From NCBI GenBank assembly GCA_964057225.1, contig OZ059900.1, forward strand, positions 19,855,638 to 19,919,637: a stretch of 64,000 nt of DNA. The letters run 5' to 3'. The DNA comes from Auanema rhodensis (lineage: Eukaryota; Nematoda; Chromadorea; Rhabditida; Rhabditidae). Made by a program: the position numbers and the translations under genes. The notes under the pieces are model-generated. The model did no database searches. It saw nothing but the letters and a program-made list of their open reading frames with translations, and was not told where the DNA came from. Shown here one piece after another: positions 1-10,602 of the stretch. Numbering within the stretch: position 1 is the first letter of the stretch; each line of letters begins with the position of its first letter.

Positions 1-2409
1 CAATTTTGAGCTAGGTTTCATTGACATTGCATGAGTTTGAACACATGAAATCGTAAGTCAAAACCTTGTTTACAGCGAAATTTCCAAAAACTGGTTTTCC
101 AGCATAATAAAATATTTCTCATGGGAAATACTGTGTTTTTGTATTTTTCTAGTGTTCAGCATGTAAAATGCTTCATTTTAGTATGTAACACGCTGAAATT
201 TGTTGCATTTGACGACTCATATGAACAAAAATCGATTTAATCAATATTAGCCATAAGGGGCGTGCCCTCAGAATATGCTAATTTCCTTAATTTTCTAACC
301 CCTGTTTTTTTGTCGTGAAAGTGGAACTAGACGTTGTACGAACAATTTCGAGCTATGTTTCATTGACATTGCATGAGTTTGAACACATGAAATCGTAAGT
401 CAAAACCTTGTTTACAGCGAAATTTCCAAAAACTGGTTTTCCAGCATAATAAAATATTTCTCATGGGAAATACTGTGTTTTTGTATTTTTCTAGTGTTCA
501 GCATGTAAAATGCTTCATTTTAGTATGTAACACGCTGAAATTCGTTGCATTTGACGACTCATATGAACAAAAATCGATTTAATCAATATTAGCCATAAGG
601 GGCGTGCCCTCAGAATATGCTAATTTCCTTAATTTTCTAACCCCTGTTTTTTTGTCGTGAAAGTGGAACTAGACGTTGTACGAACAATTTTGAGCTAGGT
701 TTCATTGACATTGCATGAGTTTGAACACATGAAATCGTAAGTCAAAACCTTGTTTACAGCGAAATTTCCAAAAACTGGTTTTCCAGCATAATAAAATATT
801 TCTCATGGGAAATACTGTGTTTTTGTATTTTTATAGTGTTCAGCATGTAAAATGCTTCATTTTAGTATGTAACACGCTGAAATTCGTTGCATTTGACGAC
901 TCATATGAACAAAAATCGATTTAATCAATATTAGCCATAAGGGGCGTGCCCTCAGAATATGCTAATTTCCTTAATTTTCTAACCCTTGTTTTTTTGTCGT
1001 GAAAGTGGAACTAGACGTTGTACGAACAATTTTGAGCTAGGTTTCATTGACATTGCATGAGTTTGAACACATGAAATCGTAAGTCAAAACCTTGTTTAAA
1101 GCGAAATTTCCAAAAACTGGTTTTCCAGCATAATAAAATATTTCTCATGGGAAATACTGTGTTTTTGTATTTTTCTAGTGTTCAGCATGTAAAATGCTTT
1201 ATTTAAGTATGTAACACGCTGAAATTCTTTGCATTTGACGACTCATATGAACAAAAATCGATTTAATCAATATTAGCCATAAGGGGCGTGCCCTCAGAAT
1301 ATGCTAATTTCCTTAATTTTCTAACCCCTGTTTTTTTGTCGTGAAAGTGGAACTAGACGTTGTACGAACAATTTTGAGCTAGGTTTCATTGACATTGCAT
1401 GAGTTTGAACACATGAAATCGTAAGTCAAAACCTTGTTTACAGCGAAATTTCCAAAAACTGGTTTTCCAGCATAATAAAATATTTCTCATGGGAAATACT
1501 GTGTTTTTGTATTTTTCTAGTGTTCAGCATGTAAAATGCTTCATTTTAGTATGTAACACGCTGAAATTCGTTGCATTTGACGACTCATATGAACAAAAAT
1601 CGATTTAATCAATATTAGCCATAAGGGGCGTGCCCTCAGAATATGCTAATTTCCTTAATTTTCTAACCCTTGTTTTTTTGTCGTGAAAGTGGAACTAGAC
1701 GTTGTACGAACAATTTTGAGCTAGGTTTCATTGACATTGCATGAGTTTGAACACATGAAATCGTAAGTCAAAACCTTGTTTACAGCGAAATTTCCAAAAA
1801 CTGGTTTTCCAGCATAATAAAATATTTCTCATGGGAAATACTGTGTTTTTGTATTTTTCTAGTGTTCAGCATGTAAAATGCTTCATTTTAGTATGTAACA
1901 CGCTGAAATTCGTTGCATTTGACGACTCATATGAACAAAAATCGATTTAATCAATATTAGCCATAAGGGGCGTGCCCTCAGAATATGCTAATTTCCTAAA
2001 TTTTCTAACCCCTGTTTTTTTGTCGTGAAAGTGGAACTAGACGTTGTACGAACAATTTTGAGCTAGGTTTCATTGACATTGCATGAGTTTGAACACATGA
2101 AATCGTAAGTCAAAACCTTGTTTACAGCGAAATTTCCAAAAACTGGTTTTCCAGCATAATAAAATATTTCTCATGGGAAATACTGTGTTTTTGTATTTTT
2201 ATAGTGTTCAGCATGTAAAATGCTTCATTTTAGTATGTAACACGCTGAAATTCGTTGCATTTGACGACTCATATGAACAAAAATCGATTTAATCAATATT
2301 AGCCATAAGGGGCGTGCCCTCAGAATATGCTAATTTCCTTAATTTTCTAACCCTTGTTTTTTTGTCGTGAAAGTGGAACTAGACGTTGTACAAACAATTT
2401 TGAGCTAGG

Positions 2410-2444
2410 TTTCATTGACATTGCATGAGTTTGAACACATGAAA
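2410..2444. other. Inverted repeat TTTCAT/ATGAAA in the monomer
   Basis: A 6-bp inverted repeat at monomer positions 16-21 and 45-50 is separated by 23 bases. It recurs in nearly every copy. The right arm is altered in copies with a48g (152, 159), a49c (50, 54, 141) or a49t (30), and the left arm in copy 68 (t18g). A short dyad like this may be chance in AT-rich DNA; no function is claimed. Confidence 0.5.
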
Positions 2445-2484
2445 TCGTAAGTCAAAACCTTGTTTACAGCGAAATTTCCAAAAA

Positions 2485-2496
2485 CTGGTTTTCCAG
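2485..2496. other. Short hairpin CTGG-TTTT-CCAG
   Basis: Monomer positions 91-102 form a perfect 4-bp stem with a T4 loop. I saw no variant inside these 12 bases in any copy, within a stretch (about 84-110) that is almost invariant. A 5-bp alternative pairing, AAAAC with GTTTT at 87-91 and 94-98, overlaps it. The stem is short, so conservation may simply reflect recent common descent of all copies. Confidence 0.5.
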
Positions 2497-2551
2497 CATA
2501 ATAAAATATTTCTCATGGGAAATACTGTGTTTTTGTATTTTTCTAGTGTTC

Positions 2552-2566
2552 AGCATGTAAAATGCT
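2552..2566. other. Hairpin AGCAT-GTAAA-ATGCT
   Basis: Monomer positions 158-172 form a perfect 5-bp stem with a 5-base loop, the longest simple hairpin I found in the unit. Occasional copies break a pair: c160a in copy 52, t172c in copies 28 and 35, and g170a in copy 181. Copy 55 changes the loop (g163a). These breaks show the stem is not strictly maintained. Confidence 0.55.
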
Positions 2567-2591
2567 TCATTTTAGTATGTAACACGCTGAA

Positions 2592-2608
2592 ATTCGTTGC
2601 ATTTGACG
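2592..2608 (+). other. CENP-B-box-like segment (weak)
   Basis: Monomer positions 198-214 begin with TTCGTTG, identical to the 5' part of the mammalian CENP-B box. Against the nine essential box positions (TTCG, A, CGGG) the segment matches six: all of TTCG, the A, and one base of CGGG. Many copies carry t199g, and single copies carry c201t, c201g, t199a or g202t, all of which hit the TTCG core. A six-of-nine match is expected by chance several times in a unit this long, so this is only a note. Confidence 0.2.
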
Positions 2609-2610
2609 AC

Positions 2611-2632
2611 TCATATGAACAAAAATCGATTT
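2611..2632. other. Paired palindromes TCATATGA and AAATCGATTT
   Basis: An 8-bp palindrome (monomer 217-224, NdeI core) and a 10-bp palindrome (229-238, ClaI core) lie four bases apart. Both persist in almost all copies, so NdeI or ClaI digestion should give a 342-bp ladder. Exceptions: a219t/t220g in copies 61 and 156 destroys the first, g234t in copy 147 destroys the ClaI site, and a231c in copy 164 breaks the second palindrome but leaves the ClaI core. Confidence 0.8.
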
Positions 2633-2651
2633 AATCAATATTAGCCATAAG

Positions 2652-2661
2652 GGGCGTGCCC
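2652..2661. other. GC-rich dyad GGGCGTGCCC
   Basis: Monomer positions 258-267 form the only GC-rich patch in the unit (11 of 12 bases G or C in 257-268, with two short alternative 4-bp stems). It is altered by g257a (copies 67, 68, 86, 161), g257c (147) and g264c (106, 115, 125). It could be a protein-binding site, but nothing in the sequence proves this. Confidence 0.4.
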
Positions 2662-3762
2662 TCAGAATATGCTAATTTCCTTAATTTTCTAACCCCTGTT
2701 TTTTTGTCGTGAAAGTGGAACTAGACGTTGTACGAACAATTTTGAGCTAGGTTTCATTGACATTGCATGAGTTTGAACACATGAAATCGTAAGTCAAAAC
2801 CTTGTTTACAGCGAAATTTCCAAAAACTGGTTTTCCAGCATAATAAAATATTTCTCATGGGAAATACTGTGTTTTTGTATTTTTCTAGTGTTCAGCATGT
2901 AAAATGCTTCATTTTAGTATGTAACACGCTGAAATTCGTTGCATTTGACGACTCATATGAACAAAAATCGATTTAATCAATATTAGCCATAAGGGGCGTG
3001 CCCTCAGAATATGCTAATTTCCTTAATTTTCTAACCCCTGTTTTTTTGTCGTGAAAGTGGAACTAGACGTTGTACGAACAATTTTGAGCTAGGTTTCATT
3101 GACATTGCATGAGTTTGAACACATGAAATCGTAAGTCAAAACCTTGTTTACAGCGAAATTTCCAAAAACTGGTTTTCCAGCATAATAAAATATTTCTCAT
3201 GGGAAATACTGTGTTTTTGTATTTTTCTAGTGTTCAGCATGTAAAATGCTTCATTTTAGTATGTAACACGCTGAAAGTCGTTGCATTTGACGACTCATAT
3301 GAACAAAAATCGATTTAATCAATATTAGCCATAAGGGGCGTGCCCTCAGAATATGCTAATTTCCTTAGTTTTCTAACCCCTGTTTTTTTGTCGTGAAAGT
3401 GGAACTAGACGTTGTACGAACAATTTTGAGCTAGGTTTCATTGACATTGCATGAGTTTGAACACATGAAATCGTAAGTCAAAACCTTGTTTACAGCGAAA
3501 TTTCCAAAAACTGGTTTTCCAGCATAATAAAATATTTCTCATGGGAAATACTGTGTTTTTGTATTTTTCTAGTGTTCAGCATGTAAAATGCTTCATTTTA
3601 GTATGTAACACGCTGAAATTCGTTGCATTTGACGACTCATATGAACAAAAATCGATTTAATCAATATTAGCCATAAGGGGCGTGCCCTCAGAATATGCTA
3701 ATTTCCTTTATTTTCTAACCCCTGTTTTTTTGTCGTGAAAGTGGAACTAGACGTTGTACGAA

Positions 3763-6498
3763 CAATTTTGAGCTAGGTTTCATTGACATTGCATGAGTTT
3801 GAACACATGAAATCGTAAGTCAAAACCTTGTTTACAGCGAAATTTCCAAAAACTGGTTTTCCAGCATAATAAAATATTTCTCATGGGAAATACTGTGTTT
3901 TTGTTATTTTATAGTGTTCAGCATGTAAAATGCTTCATTTTAGTATGTAACACGCTGAAATTCGTTGCATTTGACGACTCATATGAACAAAAATCGATTT
4001 AATCAATATTAGCCATAAGGGGCGTGCCCTCAGAATATGCTAATTTCCTTAATTTTCTAACCCTTGTTTTTTTGTCGTGAAAGTGGAACTAGACGTTGTA
4101 CGAACAATTTTGAGCTAGGTTTCATTGACATTGCATGAGTTTGAACACATGAAATCGTAAGTCAAAACCTTGTTTACAGCGAAATTTCCAAAAACTGGTT
4201 TTCCAGCATAATAAAATATTTCTCATGGGAAATACTGTGTTTTTGTATTTTTCTAGTGTTCAGCATGTAAAATGCTTCATTTAAGTATGTAACACGCTGA
4301 AATTCTTTGCATTTGACGACTCATATGAACAAAAATCGATTTAATCAATATTAGCCATAAGGGGCGTGCCCTCAGAATATGCTAATTTCCTTAATTTTCT
4401 AACCCCTGTTTTTTTGTCGTGAAAGTGGAACTAGACGTTGTACGAACAATTTTGAGCTAGGTTTCATTGACATTGCATGAGTTTGAACACATGAAATCGT
4501 AAGTCAAAACCTTGTTTACAGCGAAATTTCCAAAAACTGGTTTTCCAGCATAATAAAATATTTCTCATGGGAAATACTGTGTTTTTGTATTTTTCTAGTG
4601 TTCAGCATGTAAAATGCTTCATTTTAGTATGTAACACGCTGAAATTCGTTGCATTTGACGACTCATATGAACAAAAATCGATTTAATCAATATTAGCCAT
4701 AAGGGGCGTGCCCTCAGAATATGCTAATTTCCTTAATTTTCTAACCCTTGTTTTTTTGTCGTGAAAGTGGAACTAGACGTTGTACGAACAATTTTGAGCT
4801 AGGTTTCATTGACATTGCATGAGTTTGAACACATGAAATCGTAAGTCAAAACCTTGTTTACAGCGAAATTTCCAAAAACTGGTTTTCCAGCATAATAAAA
4901 TATTTCTCATGGGAAATACTGTGTTTTTGTATTTTTCTAGTGTTCAGCATGTAAAATGCTTCATTTTAGTATGTAACACGCTGAAATTCGTTGCATTTGA
5001 CGACTCATATGAACAAAAATCGATTTAATCAATATTAGCCATAAGGGGCGTGCCCTCAGAATATGCTAATTTCCTAAATTTTCTAACCCCTGTTTTTTTG
5101 TCGTGAAAGTGGAACTAGACGTTGTACGAACAATTTTGAGCTAGGTTTCATTGACATTGCATGAGTTTGAACACATGAAATCGTAAGTCAAAACCTTGTT
5201 TACAGCGAAATTTCCAAAAACTGGTTTTCCAGCATAATAAAATATTTCTCATGGGAAATACTGTGTTTTTGTATTTTTATAGTGTTCAGCATGTAAAATG
5301 CTTCATTTTAGTATGTAACACGCTGAAATTCGTTGCATTTGACGACTCATATGAACAAAAATCGATTTAATCAATATTAGCCATAAGGGGCGTGCCCTCA
5401 GAATATGCTAATTTCCTTAATTTTCTAACCCTTGTTTTTTTGTCGTGAAAGTGGAACTAGACGTTGTACAAACAATTTTGAGCTAGGTTTCATTGACATT
5501 GCATGAGTTTGAACACATGAAATCGTAAGTCAAAACCTTGTTTACAGCGAAATTTCCAAAAACTGGTTTTCCAGCATAATAAAATATTTCTCATGGGAAA
5601 TACTGTGTTTTTGTATTTTTCTAGTGTTCAGCATGTAAAATGCTTCATTTTAGTATGTAACACGCTGAAATTCGTTGCATTTGACGACTCATATGAACAA
5701 AAATCGATTTAATCAATATTAGCCATAAGGGGCGTGCCCTCAGAATATGCTAATTTCCTTAATTTTCTAACCCCTGTTTTTTTGTCGTGAAAGTGGAACT
5801 AGACGTTGTACGAACAATTTTGAGCTAGGTTTCATTGACATTGCATGAGTTTGAACACATGAAATCGTAAGTCAAAACCTTGTTTACAGCGAAATTTCCA
5901 AAAACTGGTTTTCCAGCATAATAAAATATTTCTCATGGGAAATACTGTGTTTTTGTATTTTTCTAGTGTTCAGCATGTAAAATGCTTCATTTTAGTATGT
6001 AACACGCTGAAATTCGTTGCATTTGACGACTCATATGAACAAAAATCGATTTAATCAATATTAGCCATAAGGGGCGTGCCCTCAGAATATGCTAATTTCC
6101 TTAATTTTCTAACCCCTGTTTTTTTGTCGTGAAAGTGGAACTAGACGTTGTACGAACAAATTTGAGCTAGGTTTCATTGACATTGCATGAGTTTGAACAC
6201 ATGAAATCGTAAGTCAAAACCTTGTTTACAGCGAAATTTCCAAAAACTGGTTTTCCAGCATAATAAAATATTTCTCATGGGAAATACTGTGTTTTTGTAT
6301 TTTTCTAGTGTTCAGCATGTAAAATGCTTCATTTTAGTATGTAACACGCTGAAAGTCGTTGCATTTGACGACTCATATGAACAAAAATCGATTTAATCAA
6401 TATTAGCCATAAGGGGCGTGCCCTCAGAATATGCTAATTTCCTTAGTTTTCTAACCCCTGTTTTTTTGTCGTGAAAGTGGAACTAGACGTTGTACGAA
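3763..6498 (+). repeat. 9-mer block, second copy (copies 12-19)
   Basis: This matches copies 3-10 in order: 12 c302t with c149a; 13 t179a+g202t; 14 c302t; 15 t288a; 16 c149a, c302t, g340a; 17 and 18 consensus; 19 t199g+a290g. Private changes are an adjacent a143t/t144a pair in copy 12 and t4a in copy 19. Five or more independent shared markers at one offset make duplication the simplest explanation. Confidence 0.88.
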
Positions 6499-7866
6499 CA
6501 ATTTTGAGCTAGGTTTCATTGACATTGCATGAGTTTGAACACATGAAATCGTAAGTCAAAACCTTGTTTACAGCGAAATTTCCAAAAACTGGTTTTCCAG
6601 CATAATAAAATATTTCTCATGGGAAATACTGTGTTTTTGTATTTTTCTAGTGTTCAGCATGTAAAATGCTTCATTTTAGTATGTAACACGCTAAAATTCG
6701 TTGCATTTGACGACTCATATGAACAAAAATCGATTTAATCAATATTAGCCATAAGGGGCGTGCCCTCAGAATATGCTAATTTCCTTAATTTTCTAACCCC
6801 TGTTGTTTTGTCGTGAAAGTGGAACTAGACGTTGTACGAACAATTTTGAGCTAGGTTTCATTGACATTGCATGAGTTTGAACACATGAAATCGTAAGTCA
6901 AAACCTTGTTTACAGCGAAATTTCCAAAAACTGGTTTTCCAGCATAATAAAATATTTCTCATGGGAAATACTGTGTTTTTGTATTTTTCTAGTGTTCAGC
7001 ATGTAAAATGCTTCATTTTAGTATGTAACACGCTGAAATTCGTTGCATCTGACGACTCATATGAACAAAAATCGATTTAATCAATATTAGCCATAAGGGG
7101 CGTGCCCTCAGAATATGCTAATTTCCTTAATTTTCTAACCCCTGTTTTTTTGTCGTGAAAGTGGAACTAGACGTTGTACGAACAATTTTGAGCTAGGTTT
7201 CATTGACATTGCATGAGTTTGAACACATGAAATCGTAAGTCAAAACCTTGTTTACAGCGAAATTTCCAAAAACTGGTTTTCCAGCATAATAAAATATTTC
7301 TCATGGGAAATACTGTGTTTTTGTATTTTTCTAGTGTTCAGCATGTAAAATGCTTCATTTTAGTATGTAACACGCTGAAAGTCGTTGCATTTGACGACTC
7401 ATATGAACAAAAATCGATTTAATCAATATTAGCCATAAGGGGCGTGCCCTCAGAATATGCTAATTTCCTTAGTTTTCTAACCCCTGTTTTTTTGTCGTGA
7501 AAGTGGAACTAGACGTTGTACGAACAATTTTGAGCTAGGTTTCATTGACATTGCATGAGTTTGAACACATGAAATCGTAAGTCAAAACCTTGTTCACAGC
7601 GAAATTTCCAAAAACTGGTTTTCCAGCATAATAAAATATTTCTCATGGGAAATACTGTGTTTTTGTATTTTTCTAGTGTTCAGCATGTAAAATGCTTCAT
7701 TTTAGTATGTAACACGCTGAAATTCGTTGCATTTGACGAATCATATGAACAAAAATCGATTTAATCAATATTAGCCATAAGGGGCGTGCCCTCAGAATAT
7801 GCTAATTTCCTTAATTTTCTAACCCCTGTTTTTTTGTCGTGAAAGTGGAACTAGACGTTGTACGAA

Positions 7867-9918
7867 CAATTTTGAGCTAGGTTTCATTGACATTGCATGA
7901 GTTTGAACACATGAAATCGTAAGTCAAAACCTTGTTTACAGCGAAATTTCCAAAAACTGGTTTTCCAGCATAATAAAATATTTCTCATGGGAAATACTGT
8001 GTTTTTGTATTTTTCTAGTGTTCAGCATGTAAAATGCTTCATTTTAGTATGTAACACGCTACAATTCGTTGCATTTGACGACTCATATGAACAAAAATCG
8101 ATTTAATCAATATTAGCCATAAGGGGCGTGCCCTCAGAATATGCTAATTTCCTTAATTTTCTAACCCCTGTTTTTTTGTCGTGAAAGTGGAACTAGACGT
8201 TGTACGAACAATTTTGAGCTAGGTTTCATTGACATTGCATGAGTTTGAACACATGAAATCGTAAGTCAAAACCTTGTTTACAGCGAAATTTCCAAAAACT
8301 GGTTTTCCAGCATAATAAAATATTTCACATGGGAAATACTGTGTTTTTGTATTTTTCTAGTGTTCAGCATGTAAAATGCTTCATTTTAGTATGTAACACG
8401 CTGAAAGTCGTTGCATTTGACGACTCATATGAACAAAAATCGATTTAATCAATATTAGCCATAAGGGGCGTGCCCTCAGAATATGCTAATTTCCTTAGTT
8501 TTCTAACCCCTGTTTTTTTGTCGTGAAAGTGGAACTAGACGTTGTACGAACAATTTTGAGCTAGGTTTCATTGACATTGCATGAGTTTGAACACATGAAA
8601 TCGTAAGTCAAAACCTTGTTTACAGCGAAATTTCCAAAAACTGGTTTTCCAGCATAATAAAATATTTCTCATGGGAAATACTGTGTTTTTGTATTTTTCT
8701 AGTGTTCAGCATGTAAAATGCTTCATTTTAGTATGTAACACGCTGAAATTCGTTGCATTTGACGAATCATATGAACAAAAATCGATTTAATCAATATTAG
8801 CCATAAGGGGCGTGCCCTCAGAATATGCTAATTTCCTTAATTTTCTAACCCCTGTTTTTTTGTCGTGAAAGTGGAACTAGACGTTGTACGAACAATTTTG
8901 AGCTAGGTTTCATTGACATTGCATGAGTTTGAACACATGAAATCGTAAGTCAAAACCTTGTTTACAGCGAAATTTCCAAAAACTGGTTTTCCAGCATAAT
9001 AAAATATTTCTCATGGGAAATACTGTGTTTTTGTATTTTTCTAGTGTTCAGCATGTAAAATGCTTCATTTTAGTATGTAACACGCTGAAATTCGTTGCAT
9101 TTGACGACTCATATGAACAAAAATCGATTTAATCAATATTAGCCATAAGGGGCGTGCCCTCAGACTATGCTAATTTCCTTAGTTTTCTAACCCCTGTTTT
9201 TTTGTCGTGAAAGTGGAACTAGACGTTGTACGAACAATTTTGAGCTAGGTTTCATTGACATTGCATGAGTTTGAACACATGAAATCGTAAGTCAAAACCT
9301 TGTTTACAGCGAAATTTCCAAAAACTGGTTTTCCAGCATAATAAAATATTTCTCATGGGAAATACTGTGTTTTTGTATTTTTCTAGTGTTCAGCATGTAA
9401 AATGCCTCATTTTAGTATGTAACACGCTGAAATTCGTTGCATTTGACGACTCATATGAACAAAAATCGATTTAATCAATATTAGCCATAAGGGGCGTGCC
9501 CTCAGAATATGCTAATTTCCTTAATTTTCTAACCCCTGTTTTTTTGTCGTGAAAGTGGAACTAGACGTTGTACGAACATTTTTGAGCTATGTTTCATTGA
9601 CATTGCATGAGTTTGAACACATGAAATCGTAAGTCAAAACCTTGTTTACAGCGAAATTTCCAAAAACTGGTTTTCCAGCATAATAAAATATTTCTCATGG
9701 GAAATACTGTGTTTTTGTATTTTTCTAGTGTTCAGCATGTAAAATGCTTCATTTTAGTATGTACCACGCTGAAATTCGTTGCATTTGACGAATCATATGA
9801 ACAAAAATCGATTTAATCAATATTAGCCATAAGGGGCGTGCCCTCAGAATATGCTAATTTCCTTAATTTTCTAACCCCTGTTTTTTTGTCGTGAAAGTGG
9901 AACTAGACGTTGTACGAA
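7867..9918 (+). repeat. 7/8-mer duplication, first copy (copies 24-29)
   Basis: Order: 24 g195a/a196c; 25 t199g+a290g (and private t119a); 26 c216a; 27 a273c+a290g; 28 t172c; 29 a3t, g14t, a188c, c216a. The same order without the c216a copy is seen at copies 32-36. The offset drops from eight monomers (2736 bp) to seven (2394 bp) between copies 25 and 27, consistent with loss or gain of one monomer. Confidence 0.8.
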
Positions 9919-10602
9919 CAATTTTGAGCTAGGTTTCATTGACATTGCATGAGTTTGAACACATGATATCGTAAGTCAAAACCTTGTTTACAGCGAAATT
10001 TCCAAAAACTGGTTTTCCAGCATAATAAAATATTTCTCATGGGAAATACTGTGTTTTTGTATTTTTCTAGTGTTCAGCATGTAAAATGCTTCATTTTAGT
10101 ATGTAACACGCTGAAATTCGTTGCATTTGACGAATCATATGAACAAAAATCGATTTAATCAATATTAGCCATAAGGGGCGTGCCCTCAGAATATGCTAAT
10201 TTCCTTAATTTTCTAACCCCTGTTTTTTTGTCGTGAAAGTGGAACTAGACGTTGTACGAACAATTTTGAGCTAGGTTTCATTGACATTGCATGAGTTTGA
10301 ACACATGAAATCGTAAGTCAAAACCTTGTTTACAGCGAAATTTCCAAAAACTGGTTTTCCAGCATAATAAAATATTTCTCATGGGAAATACTGTGTTTTT
10401 GTATTTTTCTAGTGTTCAGCATGTAAAATGCTTCATTTTAGTATGTAACACGCTGAAATTCGTTGCATTTGACGAATCATATGAACAAAAATCGATTTAA
10501 TCAATATTAGCCATAAGGGGCGTGCCCTCAGAATATGCTAATTTCCTTAATTTTCTAACCCCTGTTTTTTTGTCGTGAAAGTGGAACTAGACGTTGTACG
10601 AA

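Larger units (their letters stand above)
2395..2736 (+). repeat. Reference monomer (copy 8, reads as consensus)
   Basis: This copy matches the majority base at every position I checked and serves as the coordinate reference for variant names in this annotation (monomer position = window position minus 2394). Landmarks by monomer position: inverted repeat 16-21/45-50; hairpin 91-102; hairpin 158-172; 8-bp palindrome 217-224 containing an NdeI site; 10-bp palindrome 229-238 containing a ClaI site; GC-rich dyad 258-267; T7 tract 305-311. Composition by hand count is 57 C, 59 G and 226 A+T. All three forward frames run through from monomer to monomer because 342 is divisible by three, but each contains stops in the consensus. 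Confidence 0.9.
685..3420 (+). repeat. 9-mer block, first copy (copies 3-10)
   Basis: Variant order: copy 3 c149a+c302t; 4 c73a, c174t, t179a, g202t; 5 c302t; 6 t288a; 7 c149a, c302t, g340a; 8 and 9 consensus; 10 t199g+a290g. The same order recurs at copies 12-19, exactly 3078 bp downstream. This copy carries private changes c73a and c174t in copy 4, absent from the partner. Adding copy 11 (a289t) completes the 9-monomer period. Confidence 0.88.
1..6498 (+). repeat. Domain A: copies 1-19, c302t/c149a/t288a variants
   Basis: This subarray is marked by c302t (copies 3, 5, 7, 12, 14, 16), c149a (3, 7, 12, 16), t288a (6, 15), t179a with g202t (4, 13) and g340a (7, 16). Copy 1 has c201t. Copy 2 has t7c and g14t. 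Most markers recur nine copies apart, so the domain is two copies of a 9-monomer block. No gene or foreign insertion is present. Confidence 0.85.

Noticed and set aside
2525-2544. Near match (10 of 11) to the yeast ARS consensus around the GTATTTTT tract
   Set aside because: The motif is specific to budding yeasts and AT-rich near matches are common by chance; nothing else suggests an origin.
2699-2705. T7 tract as an RNA polymerase III or bacterial-type terminator
   Set aside because: There is no upstream gene, and the tract has no adjoining stable GC-rich stem.
3763-4104. Small indel near 3904 in copy 12
   Set aside because: The following bases stay in phase, so it is two adjacent substitutions (a143t/t144a) or a balanced pair, not a net length change.
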